In this document: positions 7,975 through 19,697 of the stretch, one piece after another
Layout of the letters: each line of letters begins with the position of its first letter
How positions within the stretch are numbered: position 1 is the stretch's first letter
DNA from: Sphingosinicella sp.
Lineage (GTDB): Bacteria; Pseudomonadota; Alphaproteobacteria; Sphingomonadales; Sphingomonadaceae
DNA: 64,000 bases
Assembly (NCBI RefSeq): GCF_013911755.1
Contig: NZ_JACESP010000017.1
Span: forward strand, 1-64,000
Reading direction: 5' to 3'
Position numbers and translations under genes: made by a program
Notes under the pieces: generated by a model
What the model saw: the letters and a program-made list of their open reading frames with translations, nothing else
What the model was told of the DNA's origin: nothing
Database searches by the model: none

Positions 7975-9567
7975 ATGATGGTTGTTTGGAGTCTGAAGCA
8001 CGCCGCGCGCATGGCTCTAGCCGCCGCTGCGCTCACCGCTACGCCCCTCCTTGCAGCTTCCACCGCTGATGCCGACCTCGTTCTCAAAGGCGGCACCATT
8101 TATACGGGTACGGCCGCGCCCTTCGTGGGTGATGTCGTAATAACCGGCGATCGCATTTCTTATGTCGGCAAAAAAACCCCGCGCAGTGCAAAGCGCGTGA
8201 TCGATGCAAAAGGCCTTATCGTTGCGCCGGGCTTCATTGATGCCCACACACACGTCGGTCACATGCTTGGCGGGGATGAGGCCGTTGGCCGGCTCGTGCT
8301 GCCATTCCTGATGCAGGGCGTCACAACCGCCTTCGTTGGCAATGACGGTGGCGGCGACATCGACACGGCGAAGGTGCTCGGCAGCGCTGCGATTAACCCC
8401 GTCGGCATCAACTACGCGACCTTCGTTGGCTTCGGCGCCTTGCGCAAGGCGGTGATCGGCGAGGCTGATCGGGCACCCACGGCGGTAGAACTCGGTGCGA
8501 TGAAGATGCTTGTCGCCAAGGCAATGTGCGATGGGGCCCTCGGCTTTTCGACCGGGCTCTTTTACGCGCCTCAGAGCTTCGCGAAGCAGGACGAGGTCGT
8601 CGCACTCGCGAAGGAAGCAGCCGTTCGCGGCGGCATCTACGACAGCCACATCCGCGATGAATCGAGCTACACGATCGGGCTCTCCGCAGCGATCGACGAA
8701 GCCATCGCGGTGGGCCGAGAGGCGGGACTGCCCGTCCACATTGCGCACATCAAGGCGCTCGGTGTCGACGTGCATGGCCAGGCGCCCGCGATCATCGCGA
8801 AGATAGAGGCGGCGCGCGCCGCCGGGCAGGTCGTTCACGCCGATCAGTATCCGTGGTCGGCATCCGGCACCGGGCTCTCGGCATCGCTGCTGCCGCGCTG
8901 GGCGGAAGACGGCGGTCGCGCGGCGATGCTGAAGCGCTTCGACGCGCCCGAAACGCTGGCCCGCCTCCGCCCCGAAATGCGCGAGAACCTGCGCCGGCGC
9001 GGCGGTGCCGCTTCGCTGCTCATCACCTCGGGGCCGGACGATCTCGTCGGCAAGACGCTGGAAGCGATTGCGAAGGAGAGCGGCGCCGAACCGATCGACG
9101 CGGCCATCGCCATTCTGCGCCGCGCGCCCGCGGGCGTCGCGTCGTTCAACCAGAGCGAGGCCGATATCGCCGCCTTCATGAAGCAGCCGTGGGTGATGAC
9201 AAGCTCGGACGCCTCCACCGGCCACCCGCGTCTTTACGGCTCCTATGCGCGGAAATACGAGACGTACGTGAAGACGAACAAGGTCATCCCGCTCAGGGAT
9301 TTCATCGAACGTAGCACCGTCCTGCCTGCGGACGCATTCTCGCTGGAAGGCCGCGGCAGGCTTGCGCCCGGCGCGTTCGCCGATGTGATCGCTTTCGACC
9401 CCGCGACGTTCGCCCCGCGTGCCAATTTCGCGCAGCCCGAACTGTTCGCCAAGGGCATTCGCACGGTCATCGTCAACGGCAAGGTCGCAGTGGAGGACGG
9501 CGCACCCACGGGCGTCGCCGCCGGACGGGGATTGCCGCGCACGCCCAAGGCCGGGGCCTGCCAATGA
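7975..9567 (+). CDS. Exported N-acyl-D-amino-acid deacylase-like amidohydrolase
   Basis: A 530-residue amidohydrolase of the D-aminoacylase group, which hydrolyses N-acyl-D-amino acids. A signal peptide is evident (hydrophobic stretch to about residue 30 ending ATPLLAAS), so it should act in the periplasm. Motifs: FIDAHTHVGH (metal-binding), YDSHIRDES, VHIAHIKALG, HADQYPWSASGTG and SSDASTGHPRLYGSYARK. One oddity: in classical D-aminoacylases the segment after the GITT motif reads GNCG and its Cys binds metal; here it reads VGNDGGG, an Asp instead. It lies between dgcA and a glutamate-type symporter (4-bp ATGA overlap with the latter), so it may release D-Glu or related D-amino acids for import. 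Substrate range is inferred. Confidence 0.8.
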   Translation: MMVVWSLKHAARMALAAAALTATPLLAASTADADLVLKGGTIYTGTAAPFVGDVVITGDRISYVGKKTPRSAKRVIDAKGLIVAPGFIDAHTHVGHMLGGDEAVGRLVLPFLMQGVTTAFVGNDGGGDIDTAKVLGSAAINPVGINYATFVGFGALRKAVIGEADRAPTAVELGAMKMLVAKAMCDGALGFSTGLFYAPQSFAKQDEVVALAKEAAVRGGIYDSHIRDESSYTIGLSAAIDEAIAVGREAGLPVHIAHIKALGVDVHGQAPAIIAKIEAARAAGQVVHADQYPWSASGTGLSASLLPRWAEDGGRAAMLKRFDAPETLARLRPEMRENLRRRGGAASLLITSGPDDLVGKTLEAIAKESGAEPIDAAIAILRRAPAGVASFNQSEADIAAFMKQPWVMTSSDASTGHPRLYGSYARKYETYVKTNKVIPLRDFIERSTVLPADAFSLEGRGRLAPGAFADVIAFDPATFAPRANFAQPELFAKGIRTVIVNGKVAVEDGAPTGVAAGRGLPRTPKAGACQ

Positions 9568-10811
9568 CGCTCGTTCGCGCATGGTTCCAGATCGCGCTCT
9601 GGAAACGTGTGCTTGGCGGCCTCGCGCTCGGCGTCGCCTTCGGCCTGCTCTGGCCCGCCGCAACCGACACCGTCGCCATCCTCGGCGATCTCTTCATCCG
9701 CCTCATTCGGATGCTCGTCGTCCCGATTGTGTTCGTCACGATCGCCTCGGGCGTGTCCTCGCTCGGCGACCCCAAGCGCCTCGGCTCGGTCGGCGGGCGA
9801 ACGATCGGCCTGTTCGCGGTGCTGACCGGCATCGGCGTTGCGATCGGGATGGTGCTCGCGCTCATCGTGGAGCCAGGGATCGGCGCCGATCTCGGCGGTG
9901 CGGAGCCCCGCCCACTCGGCGATCCGAAATCGACGTACGATCAGCTCGTCGGCATCGTGCCCACCAACGTCTTCGAGGCGCTGGTGGCGGGCGACATGCT
10001 CGCGATCATCTTCTTCTCGCTGATGCTCGGCATCGCCACGATCCTGGCGGGCGACGCCGGAAAGCCGGTGGCGTCGCTGCTGCAATCAGCGGCGAGCGTG
10101 CTGTTCCAGATGATCCGCGTGGTCATGGAAACCACGCCCTTCGGCGTCTTCGCGCTGACAGCAGGCGCCATTGCGGCGAACGGCCTGGCCGTGTTCACGA
10201 ACATCGGCCTGCTCGCGCTCTGCGTCGCGCTTGGAGCACTCTTCCAGATGGGGGTCGTGCATAGCCTGATTGTTCGCGTGTTCACCGGAATGCGGCTCAA
10301 GGTTTTCTTCCGCGGTATCATCGATGCGCTCGCGGTCGCTTTTTCGACCGCTTCGTCGTCGGCGACACTGCCAGTGGCGCTGCGCGTCGCACGGGAGAAT
10401 CTCGGCGTGCCCATGCCCATCGCCTCGACCGTGCTGCCGATCGGCGCCGCCATCGGGAAGGACGGCACGGCGATGTACGTCGGCCTGCTCAGCCTGTTCA
10501 GCCTTCAGGCGCTCGGAATAACCCCGAGCGCGGACATGTTGGTCATCATCTTCCTCACCGCAGCCCTCGCCGCGTTCGGCACCGCGCCGATCCCGTCCGC
10601 CTCATTGTTCATGCTTGCGGCCGTGCTGAACGCGGTCGGCGTGACCACCGAACAGGCCGCGCTCATCGTCGGCTTCATCCTGCCGTTCGACCGCCTGCTC
10701 GATATGATGCGCACGGTGCCGAGCGCCTGCGCCAACCTCGCCGCCGCCACGACGATCGCGCACTGGGAAGGTGAACTGGGCAGTACGGAACGCACGCGCG
10801 GCACCGTATAG
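9564..10811 (+). CDS. Dicarboxylate/amino acid:cation symporter (GltP/DctA family)
   Basis: A 415-residue inner-membrane symporter of the DAACS family. About eight transmembrane segments are visible. The family hairpin motif appears as AFSTASSSATLPVALRVA (serine-rich, around residue 265), followed by PIGAAIGKDGTAMYVG and the substrate-site region GTAPIPSASLFMLAAVLNAVG. Members import glutamate, aspartate or C4-dicarboxylates with Na+ or H+. Its start overlaps the deacylase stop (ATGA), so it is the last gene of the proposed D-glutamate operon and most likely brings in the amino acid released in the periplasm. Confidence 0.9.
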   Translation: MTLVRAWFQIALWKRVLGGLALGVAFGLLWPAATDTVAILGDLFIRLIRMLVVPIVFVTIASGVSSLGDPKRLGSVGGRTIGLFAVLTGIGVAIGMVLALIVEPGIGADLGGAEPRPLGDPKSTYDQLVGIVPTNVFEALVAGDMLAIIFFSLMLGIATILAGDAGKPVASLLQSAASVLFQMIRVVMETTPFGVFALTAGAIAANGLAVFTNIGLLALCVALGALFQMGVVHSLIVRVFTGMRLKVFFRGIIDALAVAFSTASSSATLPVALRVARENLGVPMPIASTVLPIGAAIGKDGTAMYVGLLSLFSLQALGITPSADMLVIIFLTAALAAFGTAPIPSASLFMLAAVLNAVGVTTEQAALIVGFILPFDRLLDMMRTVPSACANLAAATTIAHWEGELGSTERTRGTV

Positions 10812-10883
10812 GCGGCAGGCATCAAGCCCGCAGAACGCAAGACGCTTTTGCGCCGCGCCCGAGACGACTAATGTCCGCGTCTC

Positions 10884-12180
10884 ATGTCTGATCTCTTCGC
10901 CAAGGATTCTCCGAAACCCAATGCGCGGCCCGCTGCCGACGCGCCGCTTGCAGAGCGGCTGCGGCCGCGCACGCTTGCCGATGTCGTCGGGCAGGAACAC
11001 CTGACCGGACCCGAGGGCGCGATCGGCCGGATGGTGGCGGCGGGGAAGCTGTCGAGCATCATCTTCTGGGGGCCGCCGGGCACCGGCAAGACCACGATCG
11101 CGCGCCTGCTCGCGGACGCGGTGGGGCTGCGCTTCGTGCAGATATCGGCGGTGTTCTCGGGCGTCGCCGACCTGAAGAAGGCGTTCGCGGAGGCGCGCGA
11201 ATACGCGAAGATCGGGCAGAAGACGCTGCTGTTCGTGGACGAGATCCACCGCTTCAACCGCGCGCAGCAGGACGGTTTCCTGCCCTTCGTGGAGGACGGC
11301 ACGGTGACGCTCGTGGGCGCCACCACTGAAAACCCGAGCTTCGAACTGAACGCCGCGCTCCTTTCGCGCTGCCAGGTGCTGCTCGTCCACCGGCTGAACG
11401 AAGCGGCGCTCGAAGAGCTTCTGCAACGCGCGGAGGCCGATTTCGGACGCCCCCTGCCCCTCACCCCCGAAGCGCGCGAGGCGCTCCTCCATTCAACGGA
11501 CGGAGATGGCCGCTTCCTGCTCAACCAGATCGAAACGCTGATGTCGGTGCATCTCGACGAACCGCTCGATCCCGCCGGGCTGCGCGACCTGCTGCACCGC
11601 CGCGTCGCCGTCTACGACAAGGACCGCGAGGGGCATTACAACCTCATCTCCGCGCTTCACAAATCGATGCGCGGATCCGACCCGCAGGCGGCGCTCTATT
11701 ATCTCGCGCGGATGCTGACGGCGGGCGAGGAACCGCTCTACGTGCTGCGTCGGCTCGTCCGCTTCGCGAGCGAAGACATCGGCCTCGCCGACCCGCAGGC
11801 GCTCGTCCAGTGCATGGCCGCGAAGGACGCTTACGACTTCCTCGGCTCGCCTGAAGGCGAACTCGCCATCGTGCAGGCCTGCCTCTATTGCGCGACCGCG
11901 CCCAAATCGAACGCCGCCTACGTGGCGCAGAAGGCGGCATGGCGATCCGCGCGCGAAACCGGATCGCTGATGCCCCCTGCGAACATCCTGAACGCGCCGA
12001 CGAAGCTGATGAAGGACATCGGCTACGGCAAGGGCTACGCCTACGATCACGATGTCGAAGGCGGCTTTTCAGGCGACAATTACTGGCCCGAAGAGATGCG
12101 GCCCGAAACCTATTACCGCCCCACCGAACGGGGCTTCGAAAAGCGCGTCAGCGAGCGGCTGGCCTGGTGGGAGGAACGCC

Positions 12181-12194
<14 letters not shown>
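10884..12194 (+). CDS. rarA: Replication-associated recombination protein RarA (MgsA)
   Basis: A 436-residue AAA+ ATPase related to RuvB and clamp loaders that acts at stalled replication forks. The N-terminus PLAERLRPRTLADVVGQEHL is the family signature. Walker A is FWGPPGTGKTTIARLLA (from about residue 57), Walker B LLFVDEIHRFNRAQQDGFLP, sensor 1 GATTENPSFELNAALLSRC. The C-terminal tetramerisation domain contains SEDIGLADPQAL and ends with GYAYDHDVEGGFSGDNYWPE, both diagnostic of the family. The next gene starts inside its last codons. A housekeeping gene with no peculiarities. Confidence 0.95.
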
Positions 12195-13533
<1,339 letters not shown>

Positions 13534-13543
13534 AGATGCGCGC

Positions 13544-14395
13544 TTGAAGGGCCGTTTCGCGCGCTTTGCCGCGATCGACTGGTCCGGTGCGAAGGGCAGC
13601 CGCCACAAGGGTATCGCGGTGGCGATCGCGGACGCGGGCGAGGCCGCGCCGCGTCTGGTGAAGCCCGGCCATATCTGGTCGCGCACGGAAGTTCTGGACT
13701 GGATCGCGGCACTCGCCGATGGCCCGCCGACGCTCGTCGGCATGGATTTCAGCTTCGCGCCGCCGTTCGTCGCACGCGGCGCCTATCTTCCGGGAGATAG
13801 CGCGCCGGATGACGCACGGACTTTCTGGGCCTTCGTCGATGCCGCCTGCGAGGATGAAGACCTCGGCGCCGCATCCTTCCTGGAACGCAGCTTCCGGCGG
13901 CATTTCTATTTCGGCAAGGCGGACGGCACAAAGGCGGACTTCATGCATCTTCGCGAATGCGAAGCCGCGTTCAATGCGTCGGGCGGCGGCAAGCCCTCCA
14001 CGGTCTTCGACGCGATCGGCGCGGCGCAGGTCGCGAAGGCGAGCTTCGCGGGAATGCGCCTGCTGCATCATCTGGCGGGGCGCGTGCCGGTGTGGCCGTT
14101 CGATCCGCCGCCAGCCGAAGGCTCGCTCCTCGTCGAAATCTATTGCCGCGCCTTCATCCGCCTCTCGGGCGGGCGCGGGCTCAAGCTGCGCAGTCTTGCC
14201 GATCTCAACACGGCGCTCGCGGGTTTCAATTCCCTTCCGTTTACCGCCGATCGATGGCTTGCCGATCACGAAACCGATGTTCTCGTCACCGCCGCCGGTC
14301 TTCGGCACATCGCGGACGATGCGGATTACTGGCATCCCGCAGGTCTCGACGAACGCCTCGCACGCACCGAAGGCTGGACGTTCGGCGTGCGCTGA
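13544..14395 (+). CDS. Conserved protein of unknown function, RNase H-like fold possible
   Basis: A 283-residue protein I cannot name with confidence. It begins FARFAAIDWSGAKGSRHKGIAVA and later has LVGMDFSFAPPF: acidic residues following beta strands, as in RNase H-like folds such as DUF429. No signal peptide or membrane segment is present. The start appears to be TTG 13544; the nearby ATG at 13536 is out of frame and closes at once. It lies 10 bp after the serine hydrolase and 3 bp before crcB, so it is probably co-transcribed with both. Confidence 0.6.
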   Translation: MKGRFARFAAIDWSGAKGSRHKGIAVAIADAGEAAPRLVKPGHIWSRTEVLDWIAALADGPPTLVGMDFSFAPPFVARGAYLPGDSAPDDARTFWAFVDAACEDEDLGAASFLERSFRRHFYFGKADGTKADFMHLRECEAAFNASGGGKPSTVFDAIGAAQVAKASFAGMRLLHHLAGRVPVWPFDPPPAEGSLLVEIYCRAFIRLSGGRGLKLRSLADLNTALAGFNSLPFTADRWLADHETDVLVTAAGLRHIADDADYWHPAGLDERLARTEGWTFGVR

Positions 14396-14398
14396 GCC

Positions 14399-14776
14399 AT
14401 GACACCGCCGATGATCGGACATTTTTTCCTCGTGGGCGCCGGCGGCGCCGTCGGCGCGATGCTGCGGCATGGTGTCGGCCTCGCCTCGCTGCGCCTCATG
14501 GGGCCGAACTTCCCGTGGGGGACGCTGATCGTCAACGTGGTCGGCGGGCTGCTGATGGGGCTGCTTGTCGGCCTCCTCGCGGCGCGCGGCGGCAGCGAGC
14601 CGCTGCGTTTGCTGCTCGGCGTCGGCGTGCTCGGCGGGTTCACGACCTTCTCGGCCTTCTCGCTCGATGTCGTGGCGATGATGGAGCGCGGCGCGGCGCT
14701 GACCGCGATCGGTTACGTGACGGCCTCCGTTGTGGTTTCGGTCGCCGCGCTTTTCATCGGAAAGGCGCTGGTATGA
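14399..14776 (+). CDS. crcB: Fluoride ion channel CrcB/FluC
   Basis: A 125-residue inner-membrane protein with four hydrophobic segments. Family motifs are GAVGAMLRH near the N-terminus, WGTLIVNVVGGLLMG (the conserved Asn of TM2), and GFTTFSAFSLDV (the Phe/Thr-rich TM3 break that binds the central Na+ and lines the fluoride path). It exports fluoride as a dual-topology dimer. The stop overlaps the start of the pseudouridine synthase (ATGA). Because the gene is internal to an operon, no fluoride riboswitch is expected immediately upstream and none was seen. Confidence 0.93.
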   Translation: MTPPMIGHFFLVGAGGAVGAMLRHGVGLASLRLMGPNFPWGTLIVNVVGGLLMGLLVGLLAARGGSEPLRLLLGVGVLGGFTTFSAFSLDVVAMMERGAALTAIGYVTASVVVSVAALFIGKALV

Positions 14777-15900
14777 GCCAGAACGACAGCGACGGTGTCC
14801 GCCAGTTCACCGTGGGCGAGGACGACGACGGCATCCGACTCGACCGCTGGTTCAAGCGGCATTTGCCCGACACCAGCTTCACCACCGTCGCGAAATGGGC
14901 GCGCACCGGCCAGCTGCGGCTGGATGGCAAGCGCGCACAGCCCGGCGACCGTATCGAAAGCGGGCAGAGCATCCGTGTGCCCCCGGCCGAGGCGGCGGCG
15001 CCGATGATCATGTCGGTGAAGAAACCGGAACGCCGGGCGCTGACGGACGACCAGATCGAATTCGCGCAGAGCCTCGTCATCTACCGCGACGAGTACGCCA
15101 TCGTGCTCAACAAGCCCGCGGGCCTCGCCACGCAGGGCGGCACGAAGATGACCGAGCATGTCGACGGGCTCCTCGACGCGCTGATGTTCGACCGCACCGA
15201 CCGGCCGAAACTCGTCCACCGGCTCGACAAGGACACGAGCGGCGTGCTGCTCCTCGCGCGGACGGCGCGCGCGGCGGCGCACTTCTCGAAGGCGTTCGCG
15301 GGCCGCACCGCCAGGAAGCTTTACTGGGCGATCGTGATGGGCGTGCCCGAGATTCGCGACGGCGTGATCGACCTGCCCATCGGCAAGCAGCCGGGCACCG
15401 GCGGCGAGAAGATGCATGTCGATGAAGACGGGGGGCAGCGCGCCGTGACGCGTTATCGGCGCATCGAGCGCGCCGCCAACCGCGCAGCGTGGCTGGAGAT
15501 GCAGCCGCTGACCGGCCGCACGCATCAGCTTCGCGTTCATGCCGCCGCGATCGGCCATCCCATCGTCGGCGATGCGAAATACGGCGGCAAGGAAGCGTTC
15601 CTTTCGGGAAGCGTCTCGCGCAAGCTGCACCTGCACGCGCGGCGGCTGGTGATCGAGCTTCCGGGCGGGAAGATGCTCGACATCAAGGCCGAGCCCGCGC
15701 CGCACTTCGCGGAGACCCTCGCCACCATAGGTTTCGATGCCTCGATCGGCGACCTGCCGCTCGAGGAAGAACTCGTCGATCCGGGCGCCGAAGAGCGCAA
15801 GGCCCGCCACAAGGCGCGCGACGCCCGCCGCGAACGCCGCGATTCGCACCGCAACCGCCGGGGCAGCGGTCGCGTCGCGCCGAAACGGGGCAAGAAATGA
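14773..15900 (+). CDS. 23S rRNA pseudouridine synthase, RluC/RluD family
   Basis: A 375-residue RNA-modifying enzyme. Residues 1 to about 75 form an S4 RNA-binding domain (IRLDRWFKRHLPDTSFTTVAKWARTGQL). The catalytic domain carries the HRLDKDTSGVLLLART motif, with the active-site Asp, and the family element LTGRTHQLRVHAAAIGHPIVGDAKYGG. The C-terminus is a strongly basic tail of ~35 residues (many Arg/Lys), probably for RNA contact. The start is ATG 14773, overlapping crcB; a longer open frame upstream is read in crcB and its neighbour and is not this protein. Which uridines are modified (RluC-like positions are the best guess) is uncertain. Confidence 0.9.
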   Translation: MSQNDSDGVRQFTVGEDDDGIRLDRWFKRHLPDTSFTTVAKWARTGQLRLDGKRAQPGDRIESGQSIRVPPAEAAAPMIMSVKKPERRALTDDQIEFAQSLVIYRDEYAIVLNKPAGLATQGGTKMTEHVDGLLDALMFDRTDRPKLVHRLDKDTSGVLLLARTARAAAHFSKAFAGRTARKLYWAIVMGVPEIRDGVIDLPIGKQPGTGGEKMHVDEDGGQRAVTRYRRIERAANRAAWLEMQPLTGRTHQLRVHAAAIGHPIVGDAKYGGKEAFLSGSVSRKLHLHARRLVIELPGGKMLDIKAEPAPHFAETLATIGFDASIGDLPLEEELVDPGAEERKARHKARDARRERRDSHRNRRGSGRVAPKRGKK

Positions 15901-16562
15901 CGGTTCGCCTCGCGATCTTCGATTGCGACGGTACGCTCGTCGACAGCCAGGCAAACATCATCGATTGCATGGGCGACACGTTCGCGAAGCACCGCCTCGA
16001 CGCGCCCGACCGGCACGCCGTACGGCGCGTTGTCGGGCTGTCGCTCGCCGAAGCGATGGCGGTGCTGCTGCCCGGCGCGGAGGCCGACTTTCACGACCGC
16101 CTTGCCGAAGACTACAAGCTCGCCTTTCAGGGCCGGCGCGCGAACGGCGGGCTATCCGCAGAGCCGCTTTATCCCGGCGTTCGCGAAGGACTCATCCAAC
16201 TTGAACGCAGCGGCTGGCTGCTCGGCGTCGCCACGGGCAAATCCGATCGGGGCCTCGCGCTCACGCTGATGCACCACGAGATTCACGGCCGCTTCGTCAC
16301 GCTGCAGACGGCGGACCGGCATCCATCGAAGCCGCACCCGTCGATGATCCAGACGGCGATGGCGGAAACCGGCGCGCAGCCCGAATACACGGTCATGATC
16401 GGCGACACCGTGTTCGACATGGAAATGGCGGTGGCCGCGCGCACCCATGCGATCGGTGTGAATTGGGGCTATCACGAGCCGCAGGAACTCACTGCCGCAG
16501 GCGCACGCCATGTCGCCGCCGATTTCGGCGCGCTGCTTGCCGAACTGGAAAAGCACGCATGA
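15897..16562 (+). CDS. HAD-family hydrolase, phosphoglycolate phosphatase-like
   Basis: A 221-residue HAD-IA hydrolase. Motif I is LAIFDCDGTLVDSQ (nucleophile Asp at about residue 9), motif II Thr in LLGVATGKSDRG, motif III Lys in KPHPSM, and motif IV VMIGDTVFDMEMA. A cap domain lies between motifs I and II. It is part of a tightly packed operon, overlapping the gene before (ATGA) and after. The pairing with an RluC-type synthase is common in alphaproteobacteria. The exact phosphate ester is unknown. Confidence 0.88.
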   Translation: MTVRLAIFDCDGTLVDSQANIIDCMGDTFAKHRLDAPDRHAVRRVVGLSLAEAMAVLLPGAEADFHDRLAEDYKLAFQGRRANGGLSAEPLYPGVREGLIQLERSGWLLGVATGKSDRGLALTLMHHEIHGRFVTLQTADRHPSKPHPSMIQTAMAETGAQPEYTVMIGDTVFDMEMAVAARTHAIGVNWGYHEPQELTAAGARHVAADFGALLAELEKHA

Positions 16563-16780
16563 GCGACCCGGCGAAGACCCGCTGGATCCTGCTGAACGCG
16601 ATGCGCATCGGCGGGCTGATCGTCATGGCCGTCGGGCTGCTCATCTGGCGCAAGGGCATCGGCGGCTTTCAGGACGAGATGATCGGCAAGGCCGTCTTCC
16701 TCATCGGCCTCATTGAAACGCTGATCATTCCAGCGATGCTGCGCCGCGCGTGGCGCAGCAAGAATACAGGCGGCAGGTGA
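16559..16780 (+). CDS. Small inner-membrane protein of unknown function
   Basis: A 73-residue protein with two hydrophobic helices, MRIGGLIVMAVGLLIWRKG and IGKAVFLIGLIETLIIPAML. It begins at ATG 16559, overlapping the HAD gene stop by 4 bp, and runs 31 bp into the ATP12 gene, so it is translationally coupled at both ends. Such short two-helix proteins are commonly found between these two genes in sphingomonads as far as I recall. No catalytic motif is visible. Confidence 0.75.
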   Translation: MSDPAKTRWILLNAMRIGGLIVMAVGLLIWRKGIGGFQDEMIGKAVFLIGLIETLIIPAMLRRAWRSKNTGGR

Positions 16781-17499
16781 GGCGGTTCTACACGGCGGTT
16801 GCCGCCGTTCCCGAAGACGGTGCGTGGCGGATCACGCTCGACGGGCGGCCGGTGCGGACGCCGAAGCGCGCGTCCCTCACCCTGCCGACCGCCGCACTCG
16901 CCGCCGCGGTCGCGGAGGAGTGGGACGCGCAGGGCGATAAAATCCTGCCCGCGACGATGCCGATGACCGGGCTCGCGAACGCCGCGATCGATCACGTGCA
17001 GCCGGACCCGCAGGCGTTCGCGGCGGGCCTCGCCGCCTATGCGGAATCCGACCTCGTCTGCTACCGCGCCGATACCCCCGCCGACCTCGCGGCGCGGCAG
17101 TCAACAGCGTGGGACCCGTTCGTCGCCTTCGCGCTGCGACGCTACGACGCCGCGCTCCGCGTGACGGCCGGCATCACGCACGTTGCGCAGGATGCGGCAG
17201 CGGTGCAGCGCCTCGCCGCCGCGCTTCGGAGCACGGACGCCTGGAAGCTTGCGGCGATGCAGCCGCTCGTCACCATCGCAGGCTCGCTCGTCATCGCGCT
17301 CGCGCTCGCCGAGGGCGAAGTGGATGCGGACGCGGCGTTTGCCGCGGGGCACCTGGACGAGCTGTATCAGGCCGAAAAATGGGGCGACGACGCCGAAGCC
17401 ACCGCAGCGCGCACCGCGCGCCGCGCGGCGTTCGAAGCCGCCGCCCGTTTCCTCAGCCTGCTGGATGCGACTTCGGCAGGAACCATTTCGCGAGGATGA
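16750..17499 (+). CDS. ATP12-family F1-ATPase assembly chaperone
   Basis: A 249-residue ATP12 chaperone, a mitochondrial/alphaproteobacterial family that binds the F1 alpha subunit during ATP synthase assembly. Family features: RRFYTAVAAVPEDGAWRITLDGRPVRTP near the start, then AVAEEWDAQGDKILPATMPMTGLANAAID, and W-x-P-F-V-A-F-A-L around residue 120. The start is GTG 16750, inside the preceding small gene. The last 47 bp overlap the 3' end of the convergent membrane-protein gene. A good marker that this genome is alphaproteobacterial. Confidence 0.9.
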   Translation: MAQQEYRRQVRRFYTAVAAVPEDGAWRITLDGRPVRTPKRASLTLPTAALAAAVAEEWDAQGDKILPATMPMTGLANAAIDHVQPDPQAFAAGLAAYAESDLVCYRADTPADLAARQSTAWDPFVAFALRRYDAALRVTAGITHVAQDAAAVQRLAAALRSTDAWKLAAMQPLVTIAGSLVIALALAEGEVDADAAFAAGHLDELYQAEKWGDDAEATAARTARRAAFEAAARFLSLLDATSAGTISRG

Positions 17500-18007
17500 A
17501 CCCCGCGACGGTGAGCGAGATCAGATCGGCCACCGCCACATAGAGCGTGTACGGCCAGTCCGCCCCAAACCAGACCGGCTCGCCCAGCCGGGAGAAGACG
17601 ACCACCGCAAGGCTCGCGAGCAAGACGACCGCCATGCGTTCGCTGAAGTTCCAGATTTTAGGGGCGACGCGCAGCAGCAAGAGGCCCAGCAGGAAGGCCG
17701 AGACCGCCATGTGCACGAGGCCCTTCACCATCACCATCGGGTCCATCATCTCGGAGCCATTGAGGTTCACGCGCAGCATCGCCGTTGGCCCGGCGCGATG
17801 CGCCGCCATCGCCGCCTCGTCCTCGCCTGTCGGGATGAAATAGGTGCCGCTCGCAGGCAGCGCCTTCAGCGCGTCCTGCACCGCCACCTGCGTTTCGAAA
17901 GGCGCTGTCTTGTATACGTTTGAGAACAAAGGCGTACCGTAGAACACAAAGCCGATCAGGAACATTGCAACGGCAGCAACGAGGCTGCCGATGAGCAGTC
18001 TGCCCAT
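17453..18007 (-). CDS. Membrane protein of unknown function, four helices
   Basis: A 184-residue inner-membrane protein beginning [25 protein letters not shown] first helix is followed by a soluble loop of about 70 residues, then three helices ending [15 protein letters not shown]. The frame is open far upstream (to 19867) only because it runs antisense to pccB; ATG 18007 has GGGAG a few bases upstream and starts a credible signal anchor. The 3' end overlaps ATP12 on the other strand by 47 bp. It resembles the small conserved membrane proteins of unknown function common in this group. Confidence 0.78.
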   Translation of the reverse strand: MGRLLIGSLVAAVAMFLIGFVFYGTPLFSNVYKTAPFETQVAVQDALKALPASGTYFIPTGEDEAAMAAHRAGPTAMLRVNLNGSEMMDPMVMVKGLVHMAVSAFLLGLLLLRVAPKIWNFSERMAVVLLASLAVVVFSRLGEPVWFGADWPYTLYVAVADLISLTVAGFILAKWFLPKSHPAG

Positions 18008-18151
18008 ATCTCCCTCCCCTGGTTCAGGCGGCACGGGCGGGGCCCTGAAGCCGCCGGGCGCGAACGTAGCACATCTCGCGCGGGCGTGACATCGCCGCCC
18101 CACCCCGCTAAGCGCGGTGACGAATCGACAAACGGACCGGGGAACTTGCCG

Positions 18152-19684
<1,533 letters not shown>

Positions 19685-19697
19685 AAGGGACTTGCCA

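Noticed and set aside
14240-14400. Fluoride riboswitch before crcB
   Set aside because: crcB lies 3 bp after the preceding gene, and the upstream bases are coding sequence of that gene.
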